A stretch of 64,000 nucleotides of DNA from an uncultured Bradyrhizobium sp. (GCF_947648125.1 NZ_CANSMR010000008.1:1-64000); one strand, 5' to 3'. Shown: positions 36,469 through 45,887, counted from the first letter of the stretch. The notes: generated by a model not told the origin, from the sequence alone. Numbers and translations are program-made.

Positions 36469-36870
36469 ATGAGCAAATCAGACCATCTGCGCCCCAGCGG
36501 CCTGCATCACAATCCGGCTTACTCCCACGTCGTGGTCGCGTCAGGCGCGCGCACGATCTACATTTCCGGACAGGTTTCCACCGACGAGGAGGGCCGGGTG
36601 GTCGGCGCCGGCGATCTCGCCGCGCAGACGACGCAGGTGATGCAGAACCTCGGCATGGCATTGAAAGCCGCCGGAGCAAGCTATTCCAACATCGTCAAGA
36701 TCACGACCTTCGTCGTCGGCTACAAACCGGAGCTGCGCCCGATCATCGGCAAGGCACGCTCGGCGTTCTTCGAAGGCATGGAGCCGCCGGCCTCGACGCT
36801 CGTCGGTGTCACCGCGCTCGCGGCGCCGGAATGGCTGATCGAGATTGAGGCGGTCGCGGTCGCTGATTGA
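36469..36870 (+). CDS. RidA family protein, 133 aa
   Basis: The shorter type of RidA protein. It has AYSHVVVASGARTIYISGQVSTDEEGRVV at the N-terminal half, and PPASTLVGVTALAAPEWLIEIEAVAVAD at the C-terminus, where the usual active-site Arg before A/S is replaced by Pro-Pro-Ala. Loss of that Arg suggests it is not a standard enamine deaminase. AGGGAGG precedes the ATG at 36469. It stands alone between two palindromic repeats. Confidence 0.88.
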   Translation: MSKSDHLRPSGLHHNPAYSHVVVASGARTIYISGQVSTDEEGRVVGAGDLAAQTTQVMQNLGMALKAAGASYSNIVKITTFVVGYKPELRPIIGKARSAFFEGMEPPASTLVGVTALAAPEWLIEIEAVAVAD

Positions 36871-36878
36871 CGCAGGTC

Positions 36879-36961
36879 GTCATGCGCGGGCTTGACCCGC
36901 GCATCCATCGCGCTTCGAAGAATCTTTTGAGATGGATGGCCGGGTCAAGCCCGGCCATGAC
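36879..36961. repeat. Intergenic palindromic repeat built of two hairpins
   Basis: The left hairpin GCGCGGG-CTTGA-CCCGCGC and the right hairpin GGCCGGG-TCAAG-CCCGGCC form the ends of a longer inverted repeat that starts GTCATG and ends CATGAC. It separates the convergent ridA and dinB genes. Confidence 0.8.
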
Positions 36962-36969
36962 ATCCCCAA

Positions 36970-38280
36970 CTAATCCGGCTTTCCCGGCCCCTCATAGGCT
37001 ATGCCGCGGATCACGGCGGCGTTGCCGAACTTCTTGCGCAGATTGTCGATGGCGCGTTCGGCGTGCGCCGAGCGGCGGTCGAGCATGTCGGAGTCGTTGG
37101 CCTGGGAGCCGGGGCGCAGCGCGCTGACGCCGGCGCCCATTAGGCGGAAGGCGGTGCCGTCGATCTCCTTGGCCAGCATCTCGCGTGTCACCGCAAAGAT
37201 CTTTGCGGCCAATTGGGTCGGCGTCTGGATCGATTGTGAACGGGTGCGCTGGCGGAAATCCGCGGTCTTCAGCTTCAGCGTGATGGTGCAGCCCGAGAGG
37301 TCGCTGCTCTTCAGCCGCGCCGAGGTCTTCTCCGACAGCTTCCAGAGCAGTTTTTCCAGGATTGCAAAATCGCGGATGTCGGTCTCGAAGGTGGTCTCGC
37401 TCGAGATCGTCTTGGCACCGCGATCGGGCACCACGCTGCGGTCGTCGATGCCGCGCGCCAGCCGCCACAGCCTGCGGCCTTCGCTCGCGAACTGTTTCAT
37501 CAGCTCGTTCTCGTCGGCGCGCTGCAGGTCGGCGATGACGCGGAAGCCGCGTTGTACGAGTTTTTCCTGGGTCGCAGGGCCGACGCCGTAGATGAAGCCG
37601 ACCGGCTTGCTGGCCAGCATCTCGCGCGCCTCGTCCTGGTCGAGCGTGGCGAAGCCTCTCGGCTTGTCGAGGTCGGAGGCGATCTTGGCGAGGAACTTGT
37701 TGCAGGACAGCCCGACCGACACCGTGATGCCGATGTCGCGCTCGACGTCGCGGGCGAACTTGGCGAGCACCTTGGCCGGGATCATACCGTGGACGCGCTG
37801 CGTGCCGGAGAGATCGAGGAAGGCCTCGTCGATCGACAGTGGCTCGACCAGCGGCGTCAGCGCCTGCATCGCCTGGCGCACCTCGCGCCCGACCCGGACA
37901 TATTTCGCCATGTCCGGCGCGATCACGGTCGCGTCAGGGCAGAGTTCCAGCGCCTTGAACATCGGCATCGCCGAGCGGACGCCGTAGGTGCGGGCGATGT
38001 AGCAGGCCGCCGACACCACGCCGCGCTTGCCGCCGCCGATGATGACGGGGCGGTCGGCGATGTCAGGATTGTCGCGCTTCTCGACGGTGGCATAGAACGC
38101 GTCGCAGTCGATATGCGCCAGCGCCAGCGCGGGCAGGGTGCGATGACGGACCAGCCGCGGCGAACCGCAATGGCTGCATCGCTTCACCTTGATATCGAGA
38201 TCGCCGAGGCAGTCTCGGCAGAAACTGAGGGGGCCGTCGGAAGCTGGCGCTGCCGTCGTCACGGCACGTCGCGCTCCCAT
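36970..38280 (-). CDS. dinB: DNA polymerase IV (Y-family) with N-terminal Cys4 motif
   Basis: An error-prone translesion polymerase of 436 residues. The polymerase core begins at LAHIDCDAFYATVEKRDNP (about 54-72), with SIDEAFLDLSGT as the second catalytic acidic cluster and PGIGP-like GVGPATQEKLVQRGF as the helix-hairpin-helix. A zinc-ribbon-like Cys4 lies ahead of the catalytic core (Cys21, Cys24, Cys35, Cys38), absent from E. coli DinB. The C-terminus lacks a clear beta-clamp motif. A GTG at 38262 overlaps the DUF3572 stop as GTGA, with GGGAG upstream, and may be the true start instead of the ATG. Confidence 0.92.
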   Translation of the reverse strand: MGARRAVTTAAPASDGPLSFCRDCLGDLDIKVKRCSHCGSPRLVRHRTLPALALAHIDCDAFYATVEKRDNPDIADRPVIIGGGKRGVVSAACYIARTYGVRSAMPMFKALELCPDATVIAPDMAKYVRVGREVRQAMQALTPLVEPLSIDEAFLDLSGTQRVHGMIPAKVLAKFARDVERDIGITVSVGLSCNKFLAKIASDLDKPRGFATLDQDEAREMLASKPVGFIYGVGPATQEKLVQRGFRVIADLQRADENELMKQFASEGRRLWRLARGIDDRSVVPDRGAKTISSETTFETDIRDFAILEKLLWKLSEKTSARLKSSDLSGCTITLKLKTADFRQRTRSQSIQTPTQLAAKIFAVTREMLAKEIDGTAFRLMGAGVSALRPGSQANDSDMLDRRSAHAERAIDNLRKKFGNAAVIRGIAYEGPGKPD

Positions 38281-38558
38281 TTCGGGTCGCCCAGCACCTG
38301 ATGGGCGGCAGCGATGTTGGTCGGGTGCAGTTCGGAGGCTGCGGCGAACGCCTTCACGGTGGCATCGTCGCGCATCACGAAATCGAGCACGCTCGCAAGA
38401 AATTGAGGATTGGACGCAGCGTTCCGCAACGTCTCCGGACCGATTCCGGTTTCGGCCAGGAACAAGCCCAGCCGCTCGGGATCGCCGGCAATGAAGCCGA
38501 GCGCCTGAATCGCAACGATTTCAGCGACTTCCCGGGGGTTGTGAACAGGCTTTTTCAA
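38259..38558 (-). CDS. DUF3572 family protein
   Basis: A short helical protein of the DUF3572 family: VAEIVAIQALGFIAGDPERLGLFLAETGIGPETLR, then FLASVLDFVMRDDATVKAFA. The function is unknown. The start is most likely TTG at 38558 (KKPVHNPRE, 99 residues), with GGAAAGG about a dozen bases upstream. An ATG at 38636 would add 26 unrelated residues. It overlaps the start of dinB, so the two are translated together, and it diverges from divK. Confidence 0.8.
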   Translation of the reverse strand: MKKPVHNPREVAEIVAIQALGFIAGDPERLGLFLAETGIGPETLRNAASNPQFLASVLDFVMRDDATVKAFAAASELHPTNIAAAHQVLGDPKWERDVP

Positions 38559-38786
38559 CGCGCCGGTTTGCCTTTCCGTTAACTTATGGTCTCTAATGAG
38601 AGGCCCATCATGCCCGAGTCTTCCGCATGTGTTCAAGCAACGGAAACCACGCTGCGGAAGTTGGACTACGGGTTAACGGGTTAGAGCGATTCTGGCGCTA
38701 GTTTGAATTCACATTTTCGACGCGCTCCGCGCGCGGTGCGTGAGGTGCCGCAGCCGGGCCTGTTTCCTAAGTCTGGGAGGGACGGG

Positions 38787-39152
38787 ATGGCCAAAACCGT
38801 CCTGATCGTGGAGGACAACGAGCTCAATATGAAGCTCTTTCGCGATCTGTTGGAAGCGCATGGCTATCAGACTTCGGGCACCAGCAATGGCTTCGAAGCG
38901 CTCGATCTCGTCCGCAAGCTGCGCCCCGACCTCATCCTGATGGATATTCAATTGCCCCAGGTCTCCGGCCTGGAGGTCACGCGCTGGATCAAGGACGATC
39001 CCGATCTGCGCACGATTCCGGTGGTCGCGGTCACCGCCTTCGCCATGAAGGGCGACGAAGAACGCATCCGCGAGGGCGGCTGCGAAGCCTATTTGTCCAA
39101 GCCGATCTCGGTCGGCAAATTTATTGAGACTGTCCGACGCTTTATCGGATAG
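38787..39152 (+). CDS. divK: Single-domain response regulator DivK
   Basis: A 121-residue receiver protein. The phospho-acceptor Asp53 ([16 protein letters not shown]), acidic pair Glu9/Asp10, and Lys105 (YLSKPI) are all in place. In alphaproteobacteria DivK is phosphorylated by PleC/DivJ-type kinases and sets cell polarity and CtrA activity. CTGGGAGGG precedes the ATG. pleD follows after 15 bases, the conserved order. Two GANTC sites lie upstream (GAGTC near 38617, GATTC near 38688), which could place it under cell-cycle methylation control. Confidence 0.96.
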   Translation: MAKTVLIVEDNELNMKLFRDLLEAHGYQTSGTSNGFEALDLVRKLRPDLILMDIQLPQVSGLEVTRWIKDDPDLRTIPVVAVTAFAMKGDEERIREGGCEAYLSKPISVGKFIETVRRFIG

Positions 39153-39167
39153 GGGAGTTGTGGTGCC

Positions 39168-40541
<1,374 letters not shown>

Positions 40542-40573
40542 CGCGCGTCGCACTTTCCGTATCCTCCGTCGTC

Positions 40574-40595
40574 ATACCCCGCGAAAGCGGGGTAT
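40574..40595. repeat. Hairpin after pleD, ATACCCCGC family
   Basis: ATACCCCGCGAAAGCGGGGTAT is a short perfect hairpin with flanks GTCGTC and CCAGTACGCTGCGG that resemble one arm of the repeats at 24511 and 26741, so it may be a half element. It is likely to end the pleD transcript. Confidence 0.7.
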
Positions 40596-40626
40596 CCAGT
40601 ACGCTGCGGCCTCTCGTTTCAGCTCC

Positions 40627-40713
40627 CGTAGCCCGGATGAAGCGAAGCGCAATCCGGGGTTCTCGCCAGTTGCACAATTGTCCCGGATTTCGCTGCGCTC
40701 CATCCGGGCTACG
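40627..40713. repeat. Intergenic palindromic repeat, CGTAGCCCGGATGAAGCG family, copy 2
   Basis: CGTAGCCCGGATGAAGCGAA and its inverted partner near the right end enclose the inner arms AATCCGGG / CCCGGATT. The sequence and arm order match the copy at 31842. It lies between the convergent pleD and serine hydrolase genes. Confidence 0.85.
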
Positions 40714-40721
40714 AAGCGCTA

Positions 40722-41927
40722 CTATCTCCCGCGCTTCACCGCGTCATAAGCCATCCGCTTGAACTCGAACGAGAACGGATGGACGAACGCCATCTGGCGC
40801 TGCGCCATCATGACGCCGGCGATCCCGGTCTTCGGCGAAATCCACCATTGCGTGCCGGCGACGCCGCCCCAGTAGAACTCGCCGGCAGCGTCGGGATGAT
40901 CGATCGGCGAGGGGTTCAAGATCAGGCCACCGGCCAGACCATGCGCCTTGCCGGGTTGCTCGCCCATCATCGCGAAGCGGATCCACTGTCCTTCGGGCAA
41001 CTGGTTGGACATCATCATGGCGATCGTGTCCGGCTTCAGCAGCGTCGGTCCGCCGGGCAGCAGGCTGCGGATCAACGCGACCATGTCGGGCAGCGTCGAC
41101 ACCAGGCCGCCGCCGCCATTGAGCCTTGCGACCGGGCGCAGATAGGCGCCGGGGAAGGGCGCATTGTCGGTGCGGGTGAGGCCCGGCTTCATCGGCTCCA
41201 TCAGATCGGCGCCCGCGTAATACGCGACAAGGCGCCCCTGGTCCTGCTCCGGAACGACGAAGCCGGTATCGACCATGCCGAGCGGATCGAGGATGCGCGC
41301 CTTGATGAACTTGTCGAAGGTCTGGCCGCTGACGACTTCCACGAGGCGTGCCACCACGTCGATCGCAAGCGAATATTCCCACGAGGTGCCCGGCTGATAG
41401 ATCAGCGGCAAATCGGCGAGCACGTCGACCATTTCAGCCAGGGACGTGTTGGGATTGTGCACGCCGCGCTCGTTGAGCGCCTTGAAAATGACGGTGCCGG
41501 GATCGAAGAAACCGTAGCTCAAGCCAGCGCTGTGGCTGAGTAATTGGCGGATGGTGATCGAACTCTTCGCGGGCTCGGTTTGATCGATCGACGTCGCGCC
41601 TTTCAGCAGAACCTTGCGGTTGCGGAGCTGCGGGATGAATTTCTCGATCGGATCGTCGAGCTGGAAGCGGCCATCCTCGAACAGCAATAGCGCCGCGCAG
41701 GAAGTGATCAGCTTGGTGTTGGAGAAGACCCGGAAGATGTGGTCGGTGCGCAGCGGGGTCTGCGCTTCCTTGTCGGCCCATCCGACGCAGCCCGTGTCGG
41801 CGATGTCGCGCCCGACCAGAACCGACCAGGAGATTCCGGACAGCAGATTGTTGTCGATATAGCGCTGCATGGCGGCGCGCGCCGGCGCGAAATCGTAGCC
41901 GGTGGCCGTCACCTTCAGATCTTCCAT
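40722..41927 (-). CDS. Beta-lactamase-fold serine hydrolase (class C-like)
   Basis: A 401-residue member of the beta-lactamase/EstB family. The nucleophile motif is SNTK (Ser69, Lys72) in HIFRVFSNTKLIT, with a Tyr185 motif in SWEYSLAIDV. There is no signal peptide, so it is probably a cytoplasmic esterase rather than a penicillin-interacting enzyme. ELRNRKVL-type loops and WGGVAGTQWWISPKTGI near the C-terminus match family esterases. GGGGAAC precedes the ATG. The substrate is unknown. Confidence 0.88.
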   Translation of the reverse strand: MEDLKVTATGYDFAPARAAMQRYIDNNLLSGISWSVLVGRDIADTGCVGWADKEAQTPLRTDHIFRVFSNTKLITSCAALLLFEDGRFQLDDPIEKFIPQLRNRKVLLKGATSIDQTEPAKSSITIRQLLSHSAGLSYGFFDPGTVIFKALNERGVHNPNTSLAEMVDVLADLPLIYQPGTSWEYSLAIDVVARLVEVVSGQTFDKFIKARILDPLGMVDTGFVVPEQDQGRLVAYYAGADLMEPMKPGLTRTDNAPFPGAYLRPVARLNGGGGLVSTLPDMVALIRSLLPGGPTLLKPDTIAMMMSNQLPEGQWIRFAMMGEQPGKAHGLAGGLILNPSPIDHPDAAGEFYWGGVAGTQWWISPKTGIAGVMMAQRQMAFVHPFSFEFKRMAYDAVKRGR

Positions 41928-42054
41928 GGTTGTTCCCCAGTTGTGCCGCAGGTCGTCGTGCGGTCGTCAATCTCGCCGGACGGAATATCCAATCGGGAAT
42001 GCCGTCTATGCCGTCACGCTACCAACCAAACCGGACTTGTGTACGCAACCGGAT

Positions 42055-42657
42055 TTATCCAGTGCGCTTGTTGTCCGCAGGCGCGGGGCTGCCGACCTTG
42101 ACGCCCGCATTCGCCAGCAGCACGCGGGCGGCTTCCTTGGCCGCGCGCGCCATGGCCGGGTCGTCGCGCACGAGGTCCTGCGCGATCGAGCCGTCGACCA
42201 ACAGCGTCAGCTGGGTCGCAAGTGCCTCGGCATCCGTGACGCCGAGCTGCCGCAGCAGATCGCGAAACCAGACCCGGCGGCTTTCCTTGAAGGCGACGGC
42301 GATATTGCGGACGGTGCGGTCCTCGTCGTCGGGCCCAAGCTCGGCGACCGCGTTCACGAACGGACAGCCGCGAAAATCCTTCGCCGAGAAGCGCCGTTCC
42401 AGCGAATCGAAGGTTGCGAGGATCTGCTCGGCCGGCGGCTTGTCAGAGGGGCGGGGCTGCACGAAGCGGCGCTGCAGATAGGCCTCGATCAGCGCGTCCT
42501 TCGACGGGAAGTGATTGTAGAGCGTGCGCTTGCTGATGCCGATCTCGGCCGCGATGGTGTCGACGCCGATGGCGCGAATGCCCTGCAGGTAGAACAGTTT
42601 GTCGGCGGTCTCGAGGATCCGCTCTTTCATGGTCTGTTTGGGAGGCGGGGAAGCCAT
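42055..42657 (-). CDS. TetR-family repressor
   Basis: A 200-residue regulator from the ATG of MASPPPKQ; the upstream 19 codons are not supported. The helix-turn-helix is at about 10-56 (IAAEIGISKRTLYNHFPSKDALIEAYL), followed by an all-helical ligand domain with CPFVNAVAELGP, seen in many TetR proteins of this subgroup. It is divergent from the MFS gene, and a perfect 16-base palindrome lies on the shared promoter. It is expected to repress the transporter and itself. Confidence 0.9.
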   Translation of the reverse strand: MASPPPKQTMKERILETADKLFYLQGIRAIGVDTIAAEIGISKRTLYNHFPSKDALIEAYLQRRFVQPRPSDKPPAEQILATFDSLERRFSAKDFRGCPFVNAVAELGPDDEDRTVRNIAVAFKESRRVWFRDLLRQLGVTDAEALATQLTLLVDGSIAQDLVRDDPAMARAAKEAARVLLANAGVKVGSPAPADNKRTG

Positions 42658-42680
42658 GCGTCGGCCGTGATCCTCTTCGC

Positions 42681-42725
42681 TTGACAGTTGGCCCCCTGTA
42701 TAGCCTATGTACACAGGTCTGTGTA
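42681..42725 (+). promoter_or_regulatory. MFS promoter overlapped by TetR operator
   Basis: TTGACA at 42681-42686 and TATGTA at 42706-42711 are 19 bases apart and resemble a sigma-70 promoter for the MFS gene. A perfect palindrome TACACAG-GT-CTGTGTA (42710-42725) begins inside the -10 box and covers the likely start site. A bound TetR dimer would therefore block transcription. Confidence 0.65.
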
Positions 42726-42790
42726 ACTAAAACATGCGTGAATCGCAGGCTGTGGCACTCGTGCCGCGCCGTCATGGGAGAATAAGAACA

Positions 42791-44023
42791 ATGCCCCTGT
42801 TTCAGGTCCTGCGTCCCACGCTTCCCATTCTGATCGGTGCCTCCATCATGCTCACGCTGAGCATGGGGCTGCGGCAGAGCCTTGGCATCTTCATGCAGCC
42901 GCTGACGCACGACATCGGCATCTCGGTGTCGCATTTCACGCTTGCGCTGGCGGTGCAGAACCTCGCCTGGGGCTTCCTGCAGCCGCTGGCGGGCGCGATG
43001 ACGGTGCGTTACGGCTTCCGCCCGATCATGGTGGTCGGTGCGCTGGCCTACATCGCGGGCCTTGTGCTGATGACGACGGCGCATAGCCTCGTCGCCATCA
43101 TGATCGGCGCCGGTGTGCTGATCGGCCTTTCGCTCGCCTGCACCGCGAATGCGATCGCCATGTCGGTCGCGGCGCGCGCGGTGTCGGAGACGGTGCGCTC
43201 GACCGTGCTCGGCATGGTCTCCGCCGCGGGCTCGCTCGGTGCACTGCTGTCGGCGCCGATCGGCCAGATGCTCAATGAAGGGTTTGGTTGGCGTGTCGGG
43301 CTTGCCGGATTCGTCATCCTGTCGATCGGGATGATTCCGGCCGCGTTGTACGCCGGCCGCGTCGACAAGATCCCGCTGCCGAAGCCCGCGGCCGATGACA
43401 TCGGCAACGCCACAGCAGCGACCGCGGCCAAGACCGCATTCGGCAACGCATCCTTCGTGGTGATGACCTGCGCTTACATGGTCTGCGGCATGCAGCTCGT
43501 CTTCCTCACCACGCATCTGCCGTCGTATCTCGCGATCTGCGGGCTCGATCCGATGCTGAGCGCGCAGACGCTCGGCATGATCGGCGGCTTCAACGTGCTG
43601 GGCTCGCTGTTCTTCGGCTGGGCTGGTCAGCGCTGGAACAAGCTCGCGCTGCTCGGCGGCATCTACATCCTGCGCTCGCTGGCGCTCGCCTGGTACTTCA
43701 TGCTGCCGGCGACGCCGGGCTCGACGTTGCTGTTCGGCGCCATCATGGGCTTCCTCTGGATGGGCGTCGGTCCGCTGGTCGCGGGTGCGGTGGCCGAGAT
43801 GTTCGGTCTGCGCTGGCAGGCGATGATCCAGGGCCTTGCCTTCATGAGCCACCAGGTCGGCAGCTTCCTCGGCGCCTATGGAGGAGGGGTGATCTACGAC
43901 TCGCTCGGCTCCTACACCATGGCCTGGCGGATCGGCGTCGCGCTCGGCCTTGCCGGCGGCATCATCCAGCTCGCCTTCGCGCTGATCCGCCCGGCACAGC
44001 CGCCGCTGCTCAAGGCCGCCTAG
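42791..44023 (+). CDS. MFS transporter under TetR control
   Basis: A 410-residue, about 12-TM permease from the ATG of MPLFQVLRPT; the ORF runs 19 codons further upstream into the operator region. The family resembles oxalate/formate or monocarboxylate-type MFS proteins: SMGLRQSLGIFMQPLTHDIGIS in TM1-2 loop, then AVQNLAWGFLQPLAGAMTVRYGFRPIM with the loop motif. GGGAG lies before the start. The divergent TetR repressor suggests an efflux or uptake system induced by its own substrate; which one is not predictable. Confidence 0.85.
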   Translation: MPLFQVLRPTLPILIGASIMLTLSMGLRQSLGIFMQPLTHDIGISVSHFTLALAVQNLAWGFLQPLAGAMTVRYGFRPIMVVGALAYIAGLVLMTTAHSLVAIMIGAGVLIGLSLACTANAIAMSVAARAVSETVRSTVLGMVSAAGSLGALLSAPIGQMLNEGFGWRVGLAGFVILSIGMIPAALYAGRVDKIPLPKPAADDIGNATAATAAKTAFGNASFVVMTCAYMVCGMQLVFLTTHLPSYLAICGLDPMLSAQTLGMIGGFNVLGSLFFGWAGQRWNKLALLGGIYILRSLALAWYFMLPATPGSTLLFGAIMGFLWMGVGPLVAGAVAEMFGLRWQAMIQGLAFMSHQVGSFLGAYGGGVIYDSLGSYTMAWRIGVALGLAGGIIQLAFALIRPAQPPLLKAA

Positions 44024-44189
44024 CTTCCGATCCCGGCAACCAGTGACTGCCCCATGTGAGGGCAGTCGCCGGTTGCTGCCTATTTTTCCATCGATTGTTT
44101 GCTATGAGAACGTGCAATGGAGCGCGAAGCCGTTCCGCTCGCAGATCGAAGTAGTAGTGCTTTCAAAACGTTACGCGGCACGCTTTCGT

Positions 44190-44205
44190 GGCACGAATCT
44201 TGTTT
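44190..44205 (+). promoter_or_regulatory. Sigma-54 promoter upstream of amtB
   Basis: TGGCACG-AATC-TTGTT matches the -24/-12 sigma-54 consensus TGGCACG-N4-TTGCW at all but one base. It is about 270 bases before amtB and 76 before a coupled short ORF. Nitrogen-regulated ammonium transporter genes usually use such promoters with NtrC. A TTGC...GTGCAA inverted stretch further upstream (near 44100-44120) could be an NtrC site but is weak. The rest of 44024-44471 shows no other element. Confidence 0.8.
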
Positions 44206-44280
44206 CAATTTGGCTAGAAATCGTGCCGGAACCCGTCGCTGAGGTTCCGGCCTGGGGACCCATGGGAAGGGCTGGCCGCG

Positions 44281-44475
44281 ATGAGGCTAGTCGCCGTCAT
44301 TCTCCAGCCATCCGCGCACCACGGCTTTCGCCGCGCCGCCGAGCAGGAGGCGCTTGTGCCTCGCGTCCGGCGCGATGCCGCGACCTTGCTGCTTCGCGCC
44401 GTCAGCATCGCCGACGCTCGGAGCGCGCCGCGCTCATTCCGAACAGCAGCATTTCTTGTGATGGGAGGACGATGA
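44281..44475 (+). CDS. Short ORF translationally coupled to amtB (64 aa)
   Basis: This ORF lies where glnK is usually found. GGGAAGGG at 44264-44271 is a strong ribosome site nine bases before its ATG, and its TGA overlaps the amtB ATG as ATGA. The product starts MRLVAVILQP, which recalls the PII start (M-K-L-V-x-A-I-I-K-P), but the remaining Arg/Ala-rich residues do not match PII: no uridylylation-site Tyr or T-loop is seen. It may be a leader peptide, a decayed glnK remnant, or a chance frame. No known family is recognised. Confidence 0.35.
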   Translation: MRLVAVILQPSAHHGFRRAAEQEALVPRVRRDAATLLLRAVSIADARSAPRSFRTAAFLVMGGR

Positions 44476-45869
44476 TGGAGTCTGCGACATACACGCGCCC
44501 GAAGCTCGTGAGAATTCTGATTGCTCTGCTGGGAGTGGCGGTTCTTTGCCTGCTGTTCAGCGACCTCGCGCTGGCTGAGGAAGCGGCGGCGCCGCCGGCC
44601 TGTGGCGGCAAGATCCTCGAGAAGTGCACGCCGAATTCCGGCGACACCGCCTGGATGCTCACGTCAGTCGCGCTCGTCCTGATGATGACGATCCCGGGGC
44701 TCGGCCTGTTCTACGGTGGCATGGTGCGCAAGAAGAATGTTGGCGACACCGTGATGACCAGCTTCGCCGTCACTTGCCTGGTCACGATCCTGTTTGCCGT
44801 GCTCACCTACAGCCTGGCGTTTCGTGCCGGTACGCCGTTCATCGGCGGTCTGGATCGCATGTTCCTCAAGGACATCCTGAGTGACATCGGCAAGGGTGGC
44901 ATCGGCAATCCCAATCCGCTCGCGGCGACCATCCCTGAGTCGGTTTACATCTGCTTCCAGATGACGTTCGCCATCATCACACCGGCGCTGATTGCCGGTG
45001 CCTTTGCCGAGCGGATGAAATTCTCCGCCATGCTCTGGTTCATCGGGCTGTGGGCGATCTTCGTCTATGCGCCGATCGCGCACTGGGTCTGGGGGCCCGA
45101 CGGCATATTCTCGTCGGGCAACGACGCTGCATATGTCAAGGTTCTCGATTTCGCCGGCGGCACCGTGGTGCACATCAATGCCGGCGTGGCGGGCCTGATG
45201 TGCGCCATCATGCTCGGCAAGCGCGTCGAGACGGGGCCGGCGCACAACATGGTGCTGACCTTCATCGGCGCCTCGCTGCTGTGGGTCGGCTGGTTCGGCT
45301 TCAACGCCGGCTCCGCCGTCACGGCCGGAATGCAGGCGGGCATGGCCATGCTGGTGACCCAGATCGCGACAGCAGTGGCGGCCTTCACCTGGATGCTGGT
45401 GGAATGGGCATTGAAGGGCAAGCCGACCGTCGTCGGCATCTGCTCGGGGGCCGTCGCGGGCCTCGTCGCGATCACGCCGGCCTCCGGCTTCGTCGGGCCG
45501 GTCGGCGCGTTCGCCATCGGCATCGCCGCCGGCGTCTGCTGCTACTGGGGATGCACCGGCTTGAAGCGCATGTTCAGCTACGATGATGCGCTGGACTGCT
45601 TCGGCGTCCATGCCCTCGGCGGCATCGTCGGGGCGCTGCTGACGGGGGTGTTCGCGGTCGAGCAATACGGTGGAACGGCCGGCGTTCTGGAGGGAAATCC
45701 CGGGCAGTTCCTCAATCAATGCATCGGCGTCGCGACGGTTTTCGTGTATGATGCCGTGGTGAGCCTGATCATCCTGTTCGTGATCAATCTCTTCGTCGGG
45801 CTTCGCGTGACGCGCGACATCGAGCGCGAAGGGTTGGATCTGGCACTGCACGGCGAGGTCGTGCAGTAG
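44472..45869 (+). CDS. amtB: Ammonium transporter
   Basis: A 465-residue Amt/Rh channel. A cleavable signal peptide (ends near LALAEEAA) is followed by 11 transmembrane helices. Landmarks are GLGLFYGGMVRKKN near 77-90, the first pore histidine in FAGGTVVHINAGVAGL, and the second in DCFGVHALGGIVGALLTGVF. TGGGAGGA precedes the tandem ATGATG. glnK is not adjacent, unlike the usual glnK-amtB operon; instead a 64-codon ORF overlaps its start. A sigma-54 promoter upstream implies induction by nitrogen limitation. Confidence 0.96.
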   Translation: MMESATYTRPKLVRILIALLGVAVLCLLFSDLALAEEAAAPPACGGKILEKCTPNSGDTAWMLTSVALVLMMTIPGLGLFYGGMVRKKNVGDTVMTSFAVTCLVTILFAVLTYSLAFRAGTPFIGGLDRMFLKDILSDIGKGGIGNPNPLAATIPESVYICFQMTFAIITPALIAGAFAERMKFSAMLWFIGLWAIFVYAPIAHWVWGPDGIFSSGNDAAYVKVLDFAGGTVVHINAGVAGLMCAIMLGKRVETGPAHNMVLTFIGASLLWVGWFGFNAGSAVTAGMQAGMAMLVTQIATAVAAFTWMLVEWALKGKPTVVGICSGAVAGLVAITPASGFVGPVGAFAIGIAAGVCCYWGCTGLKRMFSYDDALDCFGVHALGGIVGALLTGVFAVEQYGGTAGVLEGNPGQFLNQCIGVATVFVYDAVVSLIILFVINLFVGLRVTRDIEREGLDLALHGEVVQ

Positions 45870-45887
45870 ACTTGGCGGCATTCCGCG

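Noticed and set aside
42443-43852. A 469-codon minus-strand frame through the MFS and TetR genes
   Set aside because: It crosses two supported genes and the TetR operator; composition is His/Arg-rich shadow.
44100-44120. NtrC binding site upstream of the amtB sigma-54 promoter
   Set aside because: The TTGC...GTGCAA stretch does not match the TGCACC-N5-GGTGCA pattern well.
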